This document shows positions 45,626 through 56,320 of a stretch of 64,000 nucleotides of DNA, one piece after another. The notes under the pieces are model-generated. The model was not told the origin of the DNA, searched no databases, and saw nothing but the letters and a program-made list of their open reading frames with translations. Both the position numbers and the translations under genes were made by a program. The DNA is taken from NCBI GenBank assembly GCA_051530055.1, contig CM121341.1, positions 5,704,001 through 5,768,000 on the forward strand. Direction: 5' to 3'. How positions within the stretch are numbered: position 1 is the stretch's first letter; the number at the start of each line of letters is the position of its first letter. The DNA is from Neoechinorhynchus agilis (lineage: Eukaryota; Acanthocephala).

Positions 45626-45898
45626 TCATGGTGATCTCTGATTTAGAAAACGATCAACTTTCGGGCCGATTGAATCTATATGTTGATTTCGCCCACAACT
45701 GGATTCTTGACAACTAGCGTCTGACTCTTTTTCGGTATCGATTGAGTAGTTGAGCGTTGAAGTGGGCGTTAACAGATCATCTGAGCGTTCGGTACTTTTG
45801 CTGACTGTAAAGTTCCTTAAGGACGGATGGATCCACTTACTTTTTGTACCGACTTCAGTTATTACAAACAAACCGATCCATATTATAATCGGGATCAT
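45626..45898 (-). CDS. Small secreted protein
   Basis: Minus strand, about 78-90 residues. It starts with a signal peptide (MIPIIIWIGLFVITEVGT). A 36-nt GT-AG intron (GTAAGT...TTACAG) may follow directly; being a multiple of three it can be spliced or retained without changing frame. The rest is polar with two Cys close together (SCQESSCG) and a sequon (NYS). There is no transmembrane segment and no known family. It lies 72 bp downstream of the ubiquitin-like gene on the same strand. Confidence 0.45.
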   Translation of the reverse strand: MIPIIIWIGLFVITEVGTKSKWIHPSLRNFTVSKSTERSDDLLTPTSTLNYSIDTEKESDASCQESSCGRNQHIDSIGPKVDRFLNQRSP

Positions 45899-45969
45899 TT
45901 AGGAAAACTAATGCGATTCAAGTGTTGCCCCGAACTCATACACAAACCTCTCTCTCTCGCTTTATGTCA

Positions 45970-46371
45970 CTACTCATCATCACGCACACGATGACAACAA
46001 AATTGAGCGTTATTGGGAATTGAAAGGTCAGTTAGTGTGGCTCTCGTGTCTGAGAGTTGTCTCCTTTTATAATAAAGCACGAAATCGTGTCGATCTAGGC
46101 CGTATTTGCTTTCAAGAGCCGACCAAACGTTATGAACATTTATCTCGCTCTCACAATGCAACTCAATTTCACTTCTTACACACGCTGGACCGTACTCTTT
46201 TGTCCTTAGACCGAAAATATCAATCGAAAGATTCCTAATGAAAATATACTTGGATTCCGTTTCAGTCGTTGTTGCTACATCGAAAATCTCCTTTTTTCTA
46301 GGTAGACAAATACATTCGTACTTGCAAACAGCGTCGTCGAAAAACTCATCCGTGCATCGAAAATGGTCCAT
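45970..46371 (-). CDS. Ubiquitin-like domain protein (TUG/ASPSCR1-like?)
   Basis: Single exon, 133 residues. The N-terminal half is Cys-containing and unassigned (CKYECICLPRKKE). The C-terminal 65 residues read as a ubiquitin-like fold: IELHCESEINVHNVWSALE, YGLDRHDFVLYYKRRQL, LTDLSIPNNAQF. The last motif recalls the first Ubl of TUG/ASPSCR1 (...ANLPNNAKLEM), a regulator of p97 and vesicle retention, but the rest of that protein is missing and other Ubl proteins are possible. Same strand as its downstream neighbour. Confidence 0.45.
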   Translation of the reverse strand: MDHFRCTDEFFDDAVCKYECICLPRKKEIFDVATTTETESKYIFIRNLSIDIFGLRTKEYGPACVRSEIELHCESEINVHNVWSALESKYGLDRHDFVLYYKRRQLSDTRATLTDLSIPNNAQFCCHRVRDDE

Positions 46372-47164
46372 TTTTTCAATCTTAACGTTTTATAATTTCT
46401 CCAAATTTGTTTCCATGGCAACAACTTTTTTAGCCTTTACCTCGTTGACCGAACGAGAGTATTCATTATAGTTTCAATTAGCGATGTTTTATTCAAAAAA
46501 AAAGATTTATATTAAAAAATTTCGGCCTACTCAATCTACAATTTAAAAGAAGCATTGTCAAATAGTTTATCTGGTGGGAGACTGAGTTTGTAGTCAGCTT
46601 TGCTGGATAATGATGACTTCCATAGTCACTATGTCGAGTCTTACGTCACTAATCGCGAGAACCTCGACGTCATCAAAATTGATCTCATTTTTCCGGTCTT
46701 GCTCGCTTTCGGCTACGTTGTTGCCGAGCGCTGCTTGTTCGGTACATGAAAATCTGCCTGCGTCGTTAAAGATTTGTATGAAGGATACTTTTTTTTGAAA
46801 TAAATTTTTGCATCAAATGATCGCCCTTAAACTTCCAAATATTAGTCGCCTACGATTAATCGGGACGCGATCGCATGCTGGTCCCATTGGGAAGTGACTA
46901 AGACAAATCAATGACGATCCGAGTGTCCTTTCGACCATTACACTAATAAGGCAGCTGAGTTATCTCGAGCGGTGGCGTAAATTCTGCTTCGAATCCTTCC
47001 TTTTCCGAGTAAAAATGGGTCGTGGGACACTATTGCCGAGCTCACATCAAACTTTTTAATAGCATCGAAAAATAAAATTCTGACAAAAGTTTTGCAAAAA
47101 AAGAAGAAATTTGTGTGTTTATAATTGCTCAAACCATTAAACGCCGATTTATTTCTTTTTATTT
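46372..47164. other. Intergenic with one candidate exon
   Basis: On minus, 46604-46797 is open for 64 codons ending VTMEVIIIQQS-stop and has a natural-looking composition, but no start codon or acceptor joins it cleanly to anything upstream. Rated as a possible terminal exon only. Confidence 0.25.
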
Positions 47165-48236
47165 TTAGTGATGAGAATGCGTTCTCGGGATTTGCTTTAA
47201 AAACTCACCCACATTACCCGGTAAATCGAAGGCATCCCAAGGTACTCGAGATTCATCAATCCACTTGTCACTTCCTAACTTGGTTCGTTCGGTCTCATTG
47301 AAAATCCCACACAACGAAGACTCGAAATCATTGCCTTTGTCGACCATGTAGAGCAAATAATAATTGCACATTTCGTCATCCATTCCAGGTCCGATTTGGA
47401 CTGCTCGGTTTTCGTAGTTGAACATTGAACATGCAGCTACAATACGATCGTTTTTTGTGATTTTCGAATTGCTGGAGATCAATTGATACGATTGGTTAAT
47501 GTAAATTGACCTCGAACCAATCAGAGTCCATCGCTGTCCTTCTGATTCCTGGTGAACAATGTAGCCGTATCCTTTGTATCCGTGACTGTGTCCGTGAACC
47601 CTATATCCGATTGGGCGGATTTGAATATCGGATGATATCTTATTTAAGAAATTCTGGTCAAAGATTGCTCAGCCAGAATTTCTCTATCTTACAAATTATC
47701 GTGTATAAATAAGCTTGATTGGCTAATATCATGCCTTCATCAGCGGCCATCGCCAAGATTCCAGCTTCATGCTTCACATCATTGTCTCTGGCCACTTTAA
47801 CCGTCAGAAGCGACGAACTGTTTTCCTTTTGACCTTTATAGTGGAACTGTACAACCAAAATTCTGCTTGGGTCTATTCGGAATCCGGTTAAGGGCGGCAA
47901 TTTTAAGCTTCCTCCTCCAAAAGACGTGGAATATAAGACTTTTATACGTCCTTCCGAACTGCACACTTCCTTCATAGTGTTACATCTCCGAATGCTTGAC
48001 TGTACGGATGATTTTGGACACGAAAACAATATTGCGTGATGGACGCTATCTTCATCTAGATGAGGATCGATTGCAACTACAAAGTAAGATTGTATTGGCA
48101 ACTTAAACGATTTACACAGATACGCGTCTCGAGATGTAAGAGAAGAAGCGTTTGAGTCCAAGGTCAGATTAAACGATTGAATTTGTCGAGCTGAAGCTTC
48201 GTAGGAAAGCAAGCCGAAAAAAGTGAACAGAATCAT
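47165..48236 (-). CDS. PHM: Peptidylglycine alpha-hydroxylating monooxygenase, stand-alone
   Basis: Copper- and ascorbate-dependent first step of peptide C-terminal amidation in the secretory pathway. Exons 47686-48236 and 47165-47636 give 340 residues with an N-terminal signal peptide (MILFTFFGLLSYEASA). All copper ligands are visible: HH at 66-67 (DSVHHAIL), H132 (VVQFHYKG), H198 and H200 (YRVHGHSHG) and M273 (DDEMCNYY). WTLIG follows as in the family. There is no lyase (PAL) domain, so this is a PHM-only enzyme as in some invertebrates; a separate lyase should exist elsewhere. The intron at 47637-47685 (49 nt) is not GT-AG and is an inverted-repeat intron. Divergent to frataxin, 411 bp away. 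Confidence 0.93.
47637..47685 (-). other. Non-GT-AG intron of the PHM gene
   Basis: 49-nt interruption between ...YTIICK and I-SSDIQIRPIGYRVH. A 7-base direct repeat TAAGATA sits at both junctions, so the cut could be AG-AT, AG-TA, AT-AG and others, but not GT-AG in frame. Perfect 11-bp inverted repeat AGAAATTCTGG/CCAGAATTTCT at 47673-47683 and 47647-47657. Unspliced, the frame stops within 8 codons. Confidence 0.87.
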
Positions 48237-48647
48237 TGTCGCGACAATCGTTAAGTAGTTTATGGAGATGCTTTGTTGCTGCTTAGTAACAAGTGCGCAG
48301 AATTCCCAAACGTTTTGGGCGATTCTTTGTATTGTCCGTCGTACAAAATGGATGAATTGAAAATCTGTTAAAAATCAAGCGTTATTCTCTATTAACAATA
48401 AGCCCAAATCGCATTCGTGTCCAGAACGAGTTTACGAAATCCGCTATTCATGATTCTTTGCGTCTTCTCTAAAAATATTCTCCTCAAATGATTTTCTCTG
48501 TGAACAGGCGCCTTAATCATTCAAATTTAATAAAAGAACTTGATTTTTTAGAAATTTATTGCAAAATAGTCATTTTTAGAGCAAATATTTTCCCCGCTGA
48601 TTCAATATTTTTGTTTCGTACGTATTTATTTTAAATCTTCGCTGTAG
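48237..48647. promoter_or_regulatory. Shared upstream region of PHM and frataxin
   Basis: 411 bp between divergent start codons, AT-rich, with no repeat. Probably holds both promoters; no specific motif is identified. Confidence 0.4.
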
Positions 48648-49136
48648 ATGAACAGATTTCTTTGCAGGATTAAGGCCTTTAAGACTCAAACGGCGACGAT
48701 TACAGTTCTTCGGCCAACGTCAAATTTTCTATTTCGAGCACGATCGACGAAATCAAACGATTTTGAATCATTGGCTGATTTTACACTTGACAGTATATCT
48801 GACCAATTGTCCAATGTGACCGACAGCGAGGATAAAATACATGAGCGCAATGCGATCAATCAGAAACTCGATCATTTTTTCTCAAATGGTGTGCTTGAAA
48901 TTACTGTGAAGAACGAGGGAGAACATGAAAATGTTTTTATTTTAAATAAGCAATCAACTAACCAAGAGATTTGGTATTCTTCGCCAATTTCTGGTCCAAA
49001 GCGATATCGACTATCTTGCGGCGGTAATCGAAATCGATGGCTTTGTACACGTGACGAAAACGATGATCTTGTAAGCCGATTAAGCAATGAACTTGGCAGC
49101 ATATTGTCAATTGATTTGCGCCTTAAGGAAGAATAA
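48648..49136 (+). CDS. FXN: Frataxin, mitochondrial
   Basis: Allosteric activator of the NFS1-ISCU iron-sulfur cluster machinery in the mitochondrial matrix. Single exon, 162 residues. N-terminal Arg/Ser-rich, acid-free presequence (MNRFLCRIKAFKTQTAT...RARSTKS). The alpha-1 helix is FESLADFTLDSISDQLSNV with acidic residues; then strands GVLEITVKNEG, VFILNKQSTNQEIWYSSP, ISGPKRYRL and RWLCTRD, and the C-terminal helix LVSRLSNELGSIL. Key ISCU-contacting features are present: the N-K-Q-x-x-N-x-(Q/E)-I-W motif and SGPKRY. The C-terminal extension is short. The tandem-array unit in inverted orientation begins 126 bp after the stop. Confidence 0.94.
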   Translation: MNRFLCRIKAFKTQTATITVLRPTSNFLFRARSTKSNDFESLADFTLDSISDQLSNVTDSEDKIHERNAINQKLDHFFSNGVLEITVKNEGEHENVFILNKQSTNQEIWYSSPISGPKRYRLSCGGNRNRWLCTRDENDDLVSRLSNELGSILSIDLRLKEE

Positions 49137-49261
49137 TTATTTATTTTGACCTGCCAAGCTTGGTCATATGTTAACGTTTTGTCTGTCAAGGTAAATTATA
49201 ACAAAGTTAAAGTATTTCTTCAGACTTTTCTAAAAGATATCAAATCCATACGTTGGCTGTC

Positions 49262-49640
49262 TTGCCTCTTTCAAAAGAGATCAAAATTCTCAATCGAACG
49301 CTGCCTCAGAAAGTGTCCAATTTTTATTTCTCTTAAAAATAAAAGATAAAAATTAGTCCGCGAATGAAATGCGGTGATTATCATTTCTCCTGAGTTGAAT
49401 TCTAAATTTTAACTTTGTCTGATAAACTCGTTTGGATGAATAGAATTTGCTCCTTTCAAAAGAGATCAAAATTCTCAATCGAACGTTGCCTCAGAAAGTG
49501 TTCAATTTTTCCTTCTCTAAAAAATAAAAGATAAAAATTAGTCCGCGAATGAAATGCGGTGATTATCATTTCTCCGGAGTTGAATTCTAAATTTTAACTT
49601 TGTCTGATAAACTCGTTTGGATTAATAGAATTTGCTGAGA
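49262..49640. repeat. Two inverted copies of the RPB11-side array unit
   Basis: Reverse complement of the 39265-40640 unit, two tandem units, both of the long subtype (with agagatcaaaattctcaatc). They lie directly behind frataxin, about 9 kb from the main array. Confidence 0.92.
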
Positions 49641-52134
49641 GGGGAAATGATAAAAGATAAGAAGATTTGCAGTTGCTCCACACTTGAACTCGTTAGTGAG
49701 ATGTACTCTTGATTTGCTAGATATGAGAAAAAAGAGAACACGAGAATGTGATTCGGCCAAATGACTTAGTGTCAGAAATCTCCTGGAGTTTAATTGGTCT
49801 AAAGTACGGTCGTAATAGGACCTCCGGATATCTCATTGGTAGCTTAATAAAGAAGATGCTGTGTGACTCAAGACGGAGGAATTGCTTTCTTTGCGAAGAA
49901 TTCGTCAGAATATCTAACAAGTGTTTGCGTCAGTCTAAACGAATCTTTTTTCGTTGTTTAAGGTGAGTAGTAGGACAAATGAATGTCTACAAATAGCGCC
50001 CAGTTGGTTCCTTCGCCCATTTACACGCTCCCGGTGATGATTTTACCTTTTGTACCACTCGTTTCGCCCTTTAAAATTTCTGTAACCTCATTTTTGTTTT
50101 TCCATGAGTTATCTTCGTAGTGCACTAGTTTCGGATTCTTCTAATTAATTTCTATTTCGTCTTTCGTTGAAATTAAGTGAATGTCATTTGACTAGAAAAT
50201 AATATCTCTACTCATTTTTTTAAAAGAGTTGTTATTTCACTTGGCTATACACAAACTGACACTTCTCTGTTCGAATATTGTTCAACTTTCTGTATTCGTT
50301 TTTATCAAACATATTTGTACCCTGCTGCGATCCTGTGAACTTCCATTGTTGGGGGTCTCCTAAACTACAGCCTAAAATTAACCTCTACACACTTATGCAA
50401 CCCTTGTTAGCTTTCATTTTACTTGAAATGACGAGAAATGCCATTATTATCCGCATTGAAGGTTGTAAAACGATCGCTTTTTAAGCACCGATTTGTGATT
50501 AATTTGCAATGTATGATTATGGTTTGATTTATGTTTTCGACCTCCTTAAATACGGTACAATGAATTGTCTCTGAACCGCCAAACAGTTTTTTTTCTCTCT
50601 CAAAATCTATTGATTTACATTCGTAAGAATGAACGCCATTTTAAGAGGCAAATCTGGGTGATCAATTGAAATCACGGAAACTCCCTTAATTCGAACTATA
50701 TCTTACAAACGTTTTGGTTTTCACGAGGTCATTGGTATACATTAGACATCATCTTTACTTGTGCGAAATGTCTACAACAAGTACATCTCACCTTTTTTTT
50801 CGAAAAAATCCTTTGTCTTAGATTTTGAATGTTTAATCGCTAATATTCGAGTTTGCACACCAACGACGACTTTCATGAGCCGTCTAGAAAATCCGATTTC
50901 TGCGATCAGTTTTTTTGCGATTGGCGAAACAATCTCCTTTGCGTCTTGACTCGACGGAGTTTAACAATTGACTCAATTTTGGTTATGCCTAGTTTCACCT
51001 TTCGTCGCGTGACAAAAGGGCTTGATGGTTTTCAGCCTTGCAATTGCTTCTGATTTGCCATGAAACGACGGTGGAAGATGATTGTTCAAGCTGCTGGTGC
51101 TACGGTTTTGGCTTTTATTTTCGTTCAGTGTGTTACAATGTTATTTCTGTTTCACCGATGAACTCGGCTCTAGAAACTGCAGCGACGCTCTGTGAGTCTT
51201 TACGTTTTTTCTTGGCCTAAAAATAGGAATTTAAAGTTCTTTGACAAAAAAATACCTTCGGAACTAATCTTCTTTGCGGTTTCAATGAGTCTAACTGTGT
51301 TTTTTTTCAACTGAGACCACATTTCGTCTGCCCCTCGAGCTATGATTCATTTCGTTCGGCCTCACGTCTGGCTCGTAAACTACATTGCAACTCTCATTCC
51401 TCGTGGCCATTCCCACAAAAGGCACTTGTCTGCTCAACTGAACACTCACTACTTTCTCTGACGACTAAAACGGCGACATGCATTGTCTAGTGCGAGACTG
51501 AACTTCTTGGTGAAAGAATAATTCATGCAGGCGATGAGTGGTGAAAGTCGCACACAGGTGCTTACCATTTTGGGGGGGGAGAATGAGACGACAGTTTGGT
51601 AGCGAGCGTGAGACATTGTATTCAAGCTAAGCTGCAAAAAGCTCGTTTTCTCCCACCAACGCTGATTAAAAAATCCACCATTGCATCCCCGGTAAAGCTT
51701 CATGCCCTGTTCGAAAATGTTCTTGATTTTCCATACGAATTCGTCTCAGATCTTGAATAAGAAATTGCTCCCGTCAAAACAAAGCGCAAGTCTTGAAAAT
51801 GTGGCGTAAATCGATCATAACTTTGTGTATTGCGGATTTTTGTTATCCGGTCGAAAAAGCCGAATTCGGTTCCCATTATTGTTCGATTCATATAGCACTG
51901 GTTTCCATACCACTGTTATTGTCATTTAAACGCCTAAAGACTTTTCAAAATCCTCAAATTACCTAATATGTACAAAAGATCCTTTTTTTTAGGTATACTC
52001 GAGACGGATTTAATTTATAAGGGACAGCGCATTTTAATTCAGTTAAACGGACTATCACTACTGCTTCTAAGTAGCCACATGCGTGTGTGGGTTTAATGAC
52101 TCCCTTCAGCTTTTTAGATTTCAATTCGTTTATT
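49641..52134. other. Intergenic, one weak secreted-protein candidate
   Basis: Mostly without support. Around 51070-51230 a plus frame has a hydrophobic leader running into LQCYFCFTDELGSRNCSD, which looks like the start of a Ly6/three-finger domain, and 51283-51492 is open with eight Cys (from CGFNESNC to CIV-stop). No ATG lies in the leader frame and the exons cannot be joined with confidence, so this is not called as a gene. A minus-strand frame at 51449-51703 competes. Confidence 0.25.
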
Positions 52135-54385
52135 ATGAGTTCCTATCATGTCCTTGGTGTCCGGGAAGGAGCGAGCCAGGAAGAGATAAAGAGCGCGTAT
52201 GTTATTTCCAATTACGCTTCTTTTTATCCACTCGATCTTTATCAGTTTTCGAAAGCTTGCAAAGAAGTGGCATCCCGATAAAAACCCATCGAACGCTGCA
52301 GAAGCTGAAAAAAAGTTCAAACATATTGTAAAAGCTTACGAACTTCTGACAAGTGTTGATGGAAGTGCTTTTCCTGAATTCTGGACAGATAAAGTTCACG
52401 AAGATGCAATGTCACAGGAGGACATGGAGAAGCTTATTAAAGATATTCTAAACGATCCACAGTTTACATTCACGGCGTCGTACGAGGATTCTAGTCCTTC
52501 AGCCAATAATCAATCATCAGAAGGTGGTTCAATTAATGAGGACTGGGGTCAGGAGGCGGATGATGAACTTCTTGAATTTCTGAGTCAGTTTGATAGCTAT
52601 GGCGGCGGCTACCGTGTCGAGTATATTGTTGATTCAAACGATACTCGAACTGAAGCTTATTTTAAGAACGCCACGGACACAAAGATTATTTATGCAAATG
52701 AAAACCAATCAAAGGGACCCAAACGAGGCAAAAGTATGAAGACGGGGTCTCGAACCGGAGCAAGGAAACCAAATGCGTATTCATCGAATAGACGAAATAC
52801 AGAGAAATTGTTCAGAAAAGAACCCACCTCGGAAAATCGAAGAAGTAGTGTGGATGGATTTGATCACTCTCGAGAAGGAATATTCGTGAAGCGAGAACAA
52901 TCACCCGTGGTTATTGGACGACGGTCTCCTCGGCCGTACTCTTTTGAGACAAAAGGAGAAAAAATGGCAAAGAGGGTTTTTTCAGCAGTTGTACTGAATA
53001 GTACAGAAGTTACGGATACCTCCTCACAAGCTGAATCGAAATCGAAAAAACCTACGCAAAATCGAAAGATTGAAACGAAATCGAAGGACGTGAAGACGAC
53101 AAAAAGGACGATGTCTCGTACTAGGATTGTTACCGCAGACAATTCAGGTGGACTAGAGCGGATAAAATATCTTTTCAGAGATATATCCAATAAGATTGGT
53201 GGTCATAAGAAGCAGAATTCTCACATCCCCGTGTTTGCCGAAGGAGGGAATCAAATCCGGAATGCTACTATAACTCAGACGATTAAGCCAAAGACTCAAT
53301 CATCGGTTCAAAAGACAAATCCCAAACCAGCCACTAAAAGTGGAAATGCATTAAAGGCAAAGGACGAAGTAAATAGATTAAAATCTTCAAATATAAAAAT
53401 TGATCACATGACGAAAGGGAAGATTGATGGACCAAAGCAATGCTCAAATGAGTCGAGAGCCGGAAATTCGAAGAATCACAAGTTGAATTTTCAAGCAAAT
53501 CATCAAGCTTCAAATGTTTCAAAAACTAAAATGTCTCATTTGAAAGTGGACAGACCGAGCGTAAGTAAGAAAAATGTGAGTTTGGACAATGGTTCCTGGT
53601 CAAAAGTGTCGCCTACAAGAGTACTAGATAATCCGCAATCACCTAGTAAACAGAATGGATCGGTTGGGACTTCGGGAAGCTCTGCAATAGGTCGTGAATG
53701 TGATGGAAATAATGCCACCAAGATATGTACAGGTTTGCCTAGGCCAATTAGAGATAAAGTGCTACAGAGCAACTCGAATAAATCGGATCGGAATATGTTT
53801 TTAGCAGCAAATAAAGGTGTAGCGCAAGCAAAAATCAATATAAAAAACGATGGATTATTTATTGAGCAAAGGCCAGTTAAAATCGCAATGCAAAATGTGC
53901 CGAAACCTACTTATAATATGTCAAAATCTCAAAATGACGAATTGAAGGATCTCATTCGCTGGTATAATACTCTTTTCCCATATGGATCCGTTCCACCGCA
54001 TCCACCAATAAAGGCCACGGAGAATTTAACTCGTCCCCTAAGAAAGCATCAATCAGTTGGTTCATCGGCCCGTGTTCAATCCGACCGACCGCTCATGGAA
54101 CACGATGGGGTTAGCAATGGTACCAACTTCCAAACAAACCAACTGCAAAGAAACCGTGCACCAATAGTTGAATTTAACAATGAAGTCGTCTATTCTTTAC
54201 CAATTCGTCACGAACCAATACTGCGATCCAACGGACGTACAGCACATCGTTTCAACGCCGAAAAAAATAACCAATTTCAAAGTAAGGTTAACAAAATGAG
54301 CAACGGACAGGTGAACGCGCATCCAACAATATTGTTTCCAACTCTTAATCCAACCACACATCCCCGCAGTATGCGAATCAAATAG
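52135..54385 (+). CDS. J-domain (DnaJ/HSP40) protein with long basic tail
   Basis: J-domain co-chaperones stimulate Hsp70 ATPase. Two exons, 52135-52196 and 52246-54385, with a 49-nt GT-AG intron (GTATGT...TTATCAG), give 733 residues. The J domain is at the N terminus: [20 protein letters not shown] then [14 protein letters not shown] with the essential HPD at 30-32, then [11 protein letters not shown]. After about residue 75 comes an acidic stretch ([15 protein letters not shown]) and then some 600 residues that are Lys/Ser/Asn-rich, low complexity and basic (predicted disordered, possibly nuclear or RNA-binding). No G/F, zinc or C-terminal client domain is seen, so it is class C. The start at 52135 is chosen because J domains normally begin there; an upstream ATG at 52096 is also in frame. 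Confidence 0.85.
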
Positions 54386-54689
54386 CCTGTCTGTATATTT
54401 GAAATCAATATTTTTGTTTATGTTGCGTGTTTAAAAATTTCTTGATAATGCGTCCCTTCACAGAGAAGTAAATCTGGTAAGGCAGCAATCGAAATGAATG
54501 TTTTGCGAATCTACACTTTACTGATAGAGATCCAAAAAAAGGACATCCTATTTCCACCGAATCATTCCGTCCAATTTCCATTCTACCCGCCGCTCTTTCA
54601 AAAATCATCAAAAAATGTTTTAAATCTCGCCTTTCACCTCTCAACGGAAAGTTATCGCCCCTACAATTTTTCTCTTCCAACCCAGATTT

Positions 54690-55680
54690 TCCGCAACCGA
54701 TGATCTACTTTGAATTTATGACACGCTGCTACGCAACCTCGACAATAATCCTTCCCGTTTCACGCGTCTCATTCAACTTGATTTATCGAAAGCATTCGAC
54801 TATGTGGACCATTCAATCCTTCTCTGGGCCTGTTTCGATTTTGGTCTGAACTTGTGGCAGATCCGCTGGCTCTAATCTTATCTTCACAGTCGCAAACAAT
54901 ACATTCACTGCCGTTCTACCTCTTCTATCAGCCTATCCTTCACCAAAGGCGTACCTCAAGTACTGTGCTTTCATCACTTCTCTTTAATATTTTTCTAAAC
55001 AGCCTCAAACCTCTCTCCTCTCACTCTAAACTCTTCTTATACGCCGATGATCTCATCGCCCAATCACCACCCCACCTCTCCCTTTCCTTAACCTCTAACG
55101 AAATCACACACATAAAAGATTTCTGCACCAATCACAAACTCCATCTCAATTTCTCTAAATGCTTCGAAATGATCCCTTCGCTCTTCTGCAACCCCACATC
55201 ATCCCCAGAGCTTCTAAATTACATCCGAAGAATAACCTCATCTCCCTCAAGCACAACACTTTTAAAATTTATCTCCTCAAACGCCTCCGCGATTTTCGAG
55301 TCCCTTCACCAGATCTCTACAAATTTTACTTCTGCTTTATTTTACCCGTCCTCATCTACGGTTATCCCGTCTTTTGCAACCTTTCCAAATCTCAAATCCG
55401 TCGTCTTGAAATGTCTCATAAAAAACATTTAATGTTTCCATAATTGGCCCCTTTTCACATGAGCACAACATTCGTAATCCTAATTCGTTTCATTCTCCCT
55501 CGCACCTTCCTATACCTAAGCTCCTTTTTCCATGCCGCCCAATCGTGAGGAAAGATCCAACCTTACAAGCGCTCCTGCCTACAATAAACACCAATTCGCC
55601 CACCCGAAATGACATCCCTCGACTGGATATTCCCATCTTAACGGATACGCTTTTCTTTTTTGAACAACTGTGAATTCGAA
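54690..55680 (+). mobile_element. LINE fragment, most complete copy
   Basis: Contains the RT palm (LDLSKAFDYVDHSIL), LLFNIFLNSLKPL, catalytic FLYADDLIAQSPP, HKLHLNFSKCF, and the thumb/connection with FILPVLIYGYPVFCNL and IRRLE, then the 3' tail with ccttacaagcgctcctgc and gactggatattcccatc. Other copies at 7395-8165, 8270-8585, 15150-15330, 21185-21690 and 36540-36720 align to parts of it. The 5' portion (ORF1, endonuclease) is missing and the RT frame is interrupted. Confidence 0.87.
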
Positions 55681-55989
55681 TGCCTTTGAGGAAACAACAA
55701 ACGAGTTATTATTACACTACTTTGATGAAAAAAATCTCAAGAAATAGTTGATCAGATCTTATTAACTACTTCTTGATTCATTTGGGCTGGAACTCTCAAT
55801 GCGAAATGCAGCTTTATAACTTCCTGAGGAAGTTGCAAGAGGGCAAAAGCTCGGAAATAAAGATTTTCTTCAACGTTACAACAGTTCGCCGAAGTATCCA
55901 TTTTCGACGACAAAACTTGAAGACTAGAACATCAATAATCCGGATGTATTTTGCTGTGAACTTCATGAACTAAGTGCGTTTTCTGAGCG
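55681..55989. other. Spacer between LINE and pogo-like fragment
   Basis: No gene. aacatcaataatccgga at 55930-55946 recurs at 62065 and resembles a pogo-type terminal sequence. Confidence 0.4.
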
Positions 55990-56320
55990 TAAAATGATTA
56001 AATGTGGTTTCGCTTGAGGCCAAAAGTGCGAAATGCTCCCTAATAAAAGGTTGGGATATTAAATAAGTTTATTGTCAAGGATTTTAGTATCTACTTATTA
56101 TTTTGTTAATTGTAAACCATTTTCGTAAAAGGAAGCGCATCGTCTTGAGCATAGAAACCGAACATGAAATATTGAATCGAATTGAAAAAGGAGTCTTACA
56201 AACGTTTAAAATTAAACAATTTCCAACACTTCTTCAACATGCTAAGAACATCCTAGAAATCTCGTATTCGAATTATGTACGATCCCAATTAATTCGGATA
56301 AACGACGTTTTACTGTAGCT
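55990..56320 (+). mobile_element. pogo/Tigger-type DNA transposon fragment
   Basis: Frame at 56103-56318 encodes RKRKRIVLSIETEHEILNRIEKG, the N-terminal CENP-B/psq-type helix-turn-helix of pogo/Tigger transposases (quoted residues split: RKRKRIVLSIE and TEHEILNRIEKG). The preceding ~135 bp (55990-56125) is repeated at 62088-62225. The catalytic DDE part is absent. Confidence 0.7.

Noticed and set aside
46950-47010. A gcttcgaatcc sequence suggesting a tRNA B box
   Set aside because: No A box or acceptor-stem pairing can be built around it on either strand.
52197-52245. DnaJ intron as another non-canonical intron
   Set aside because: A cut after AAGAGCGC uses GTATGT...CAG and gives [13 protein letters not shown] in frame, so it is ordinary.
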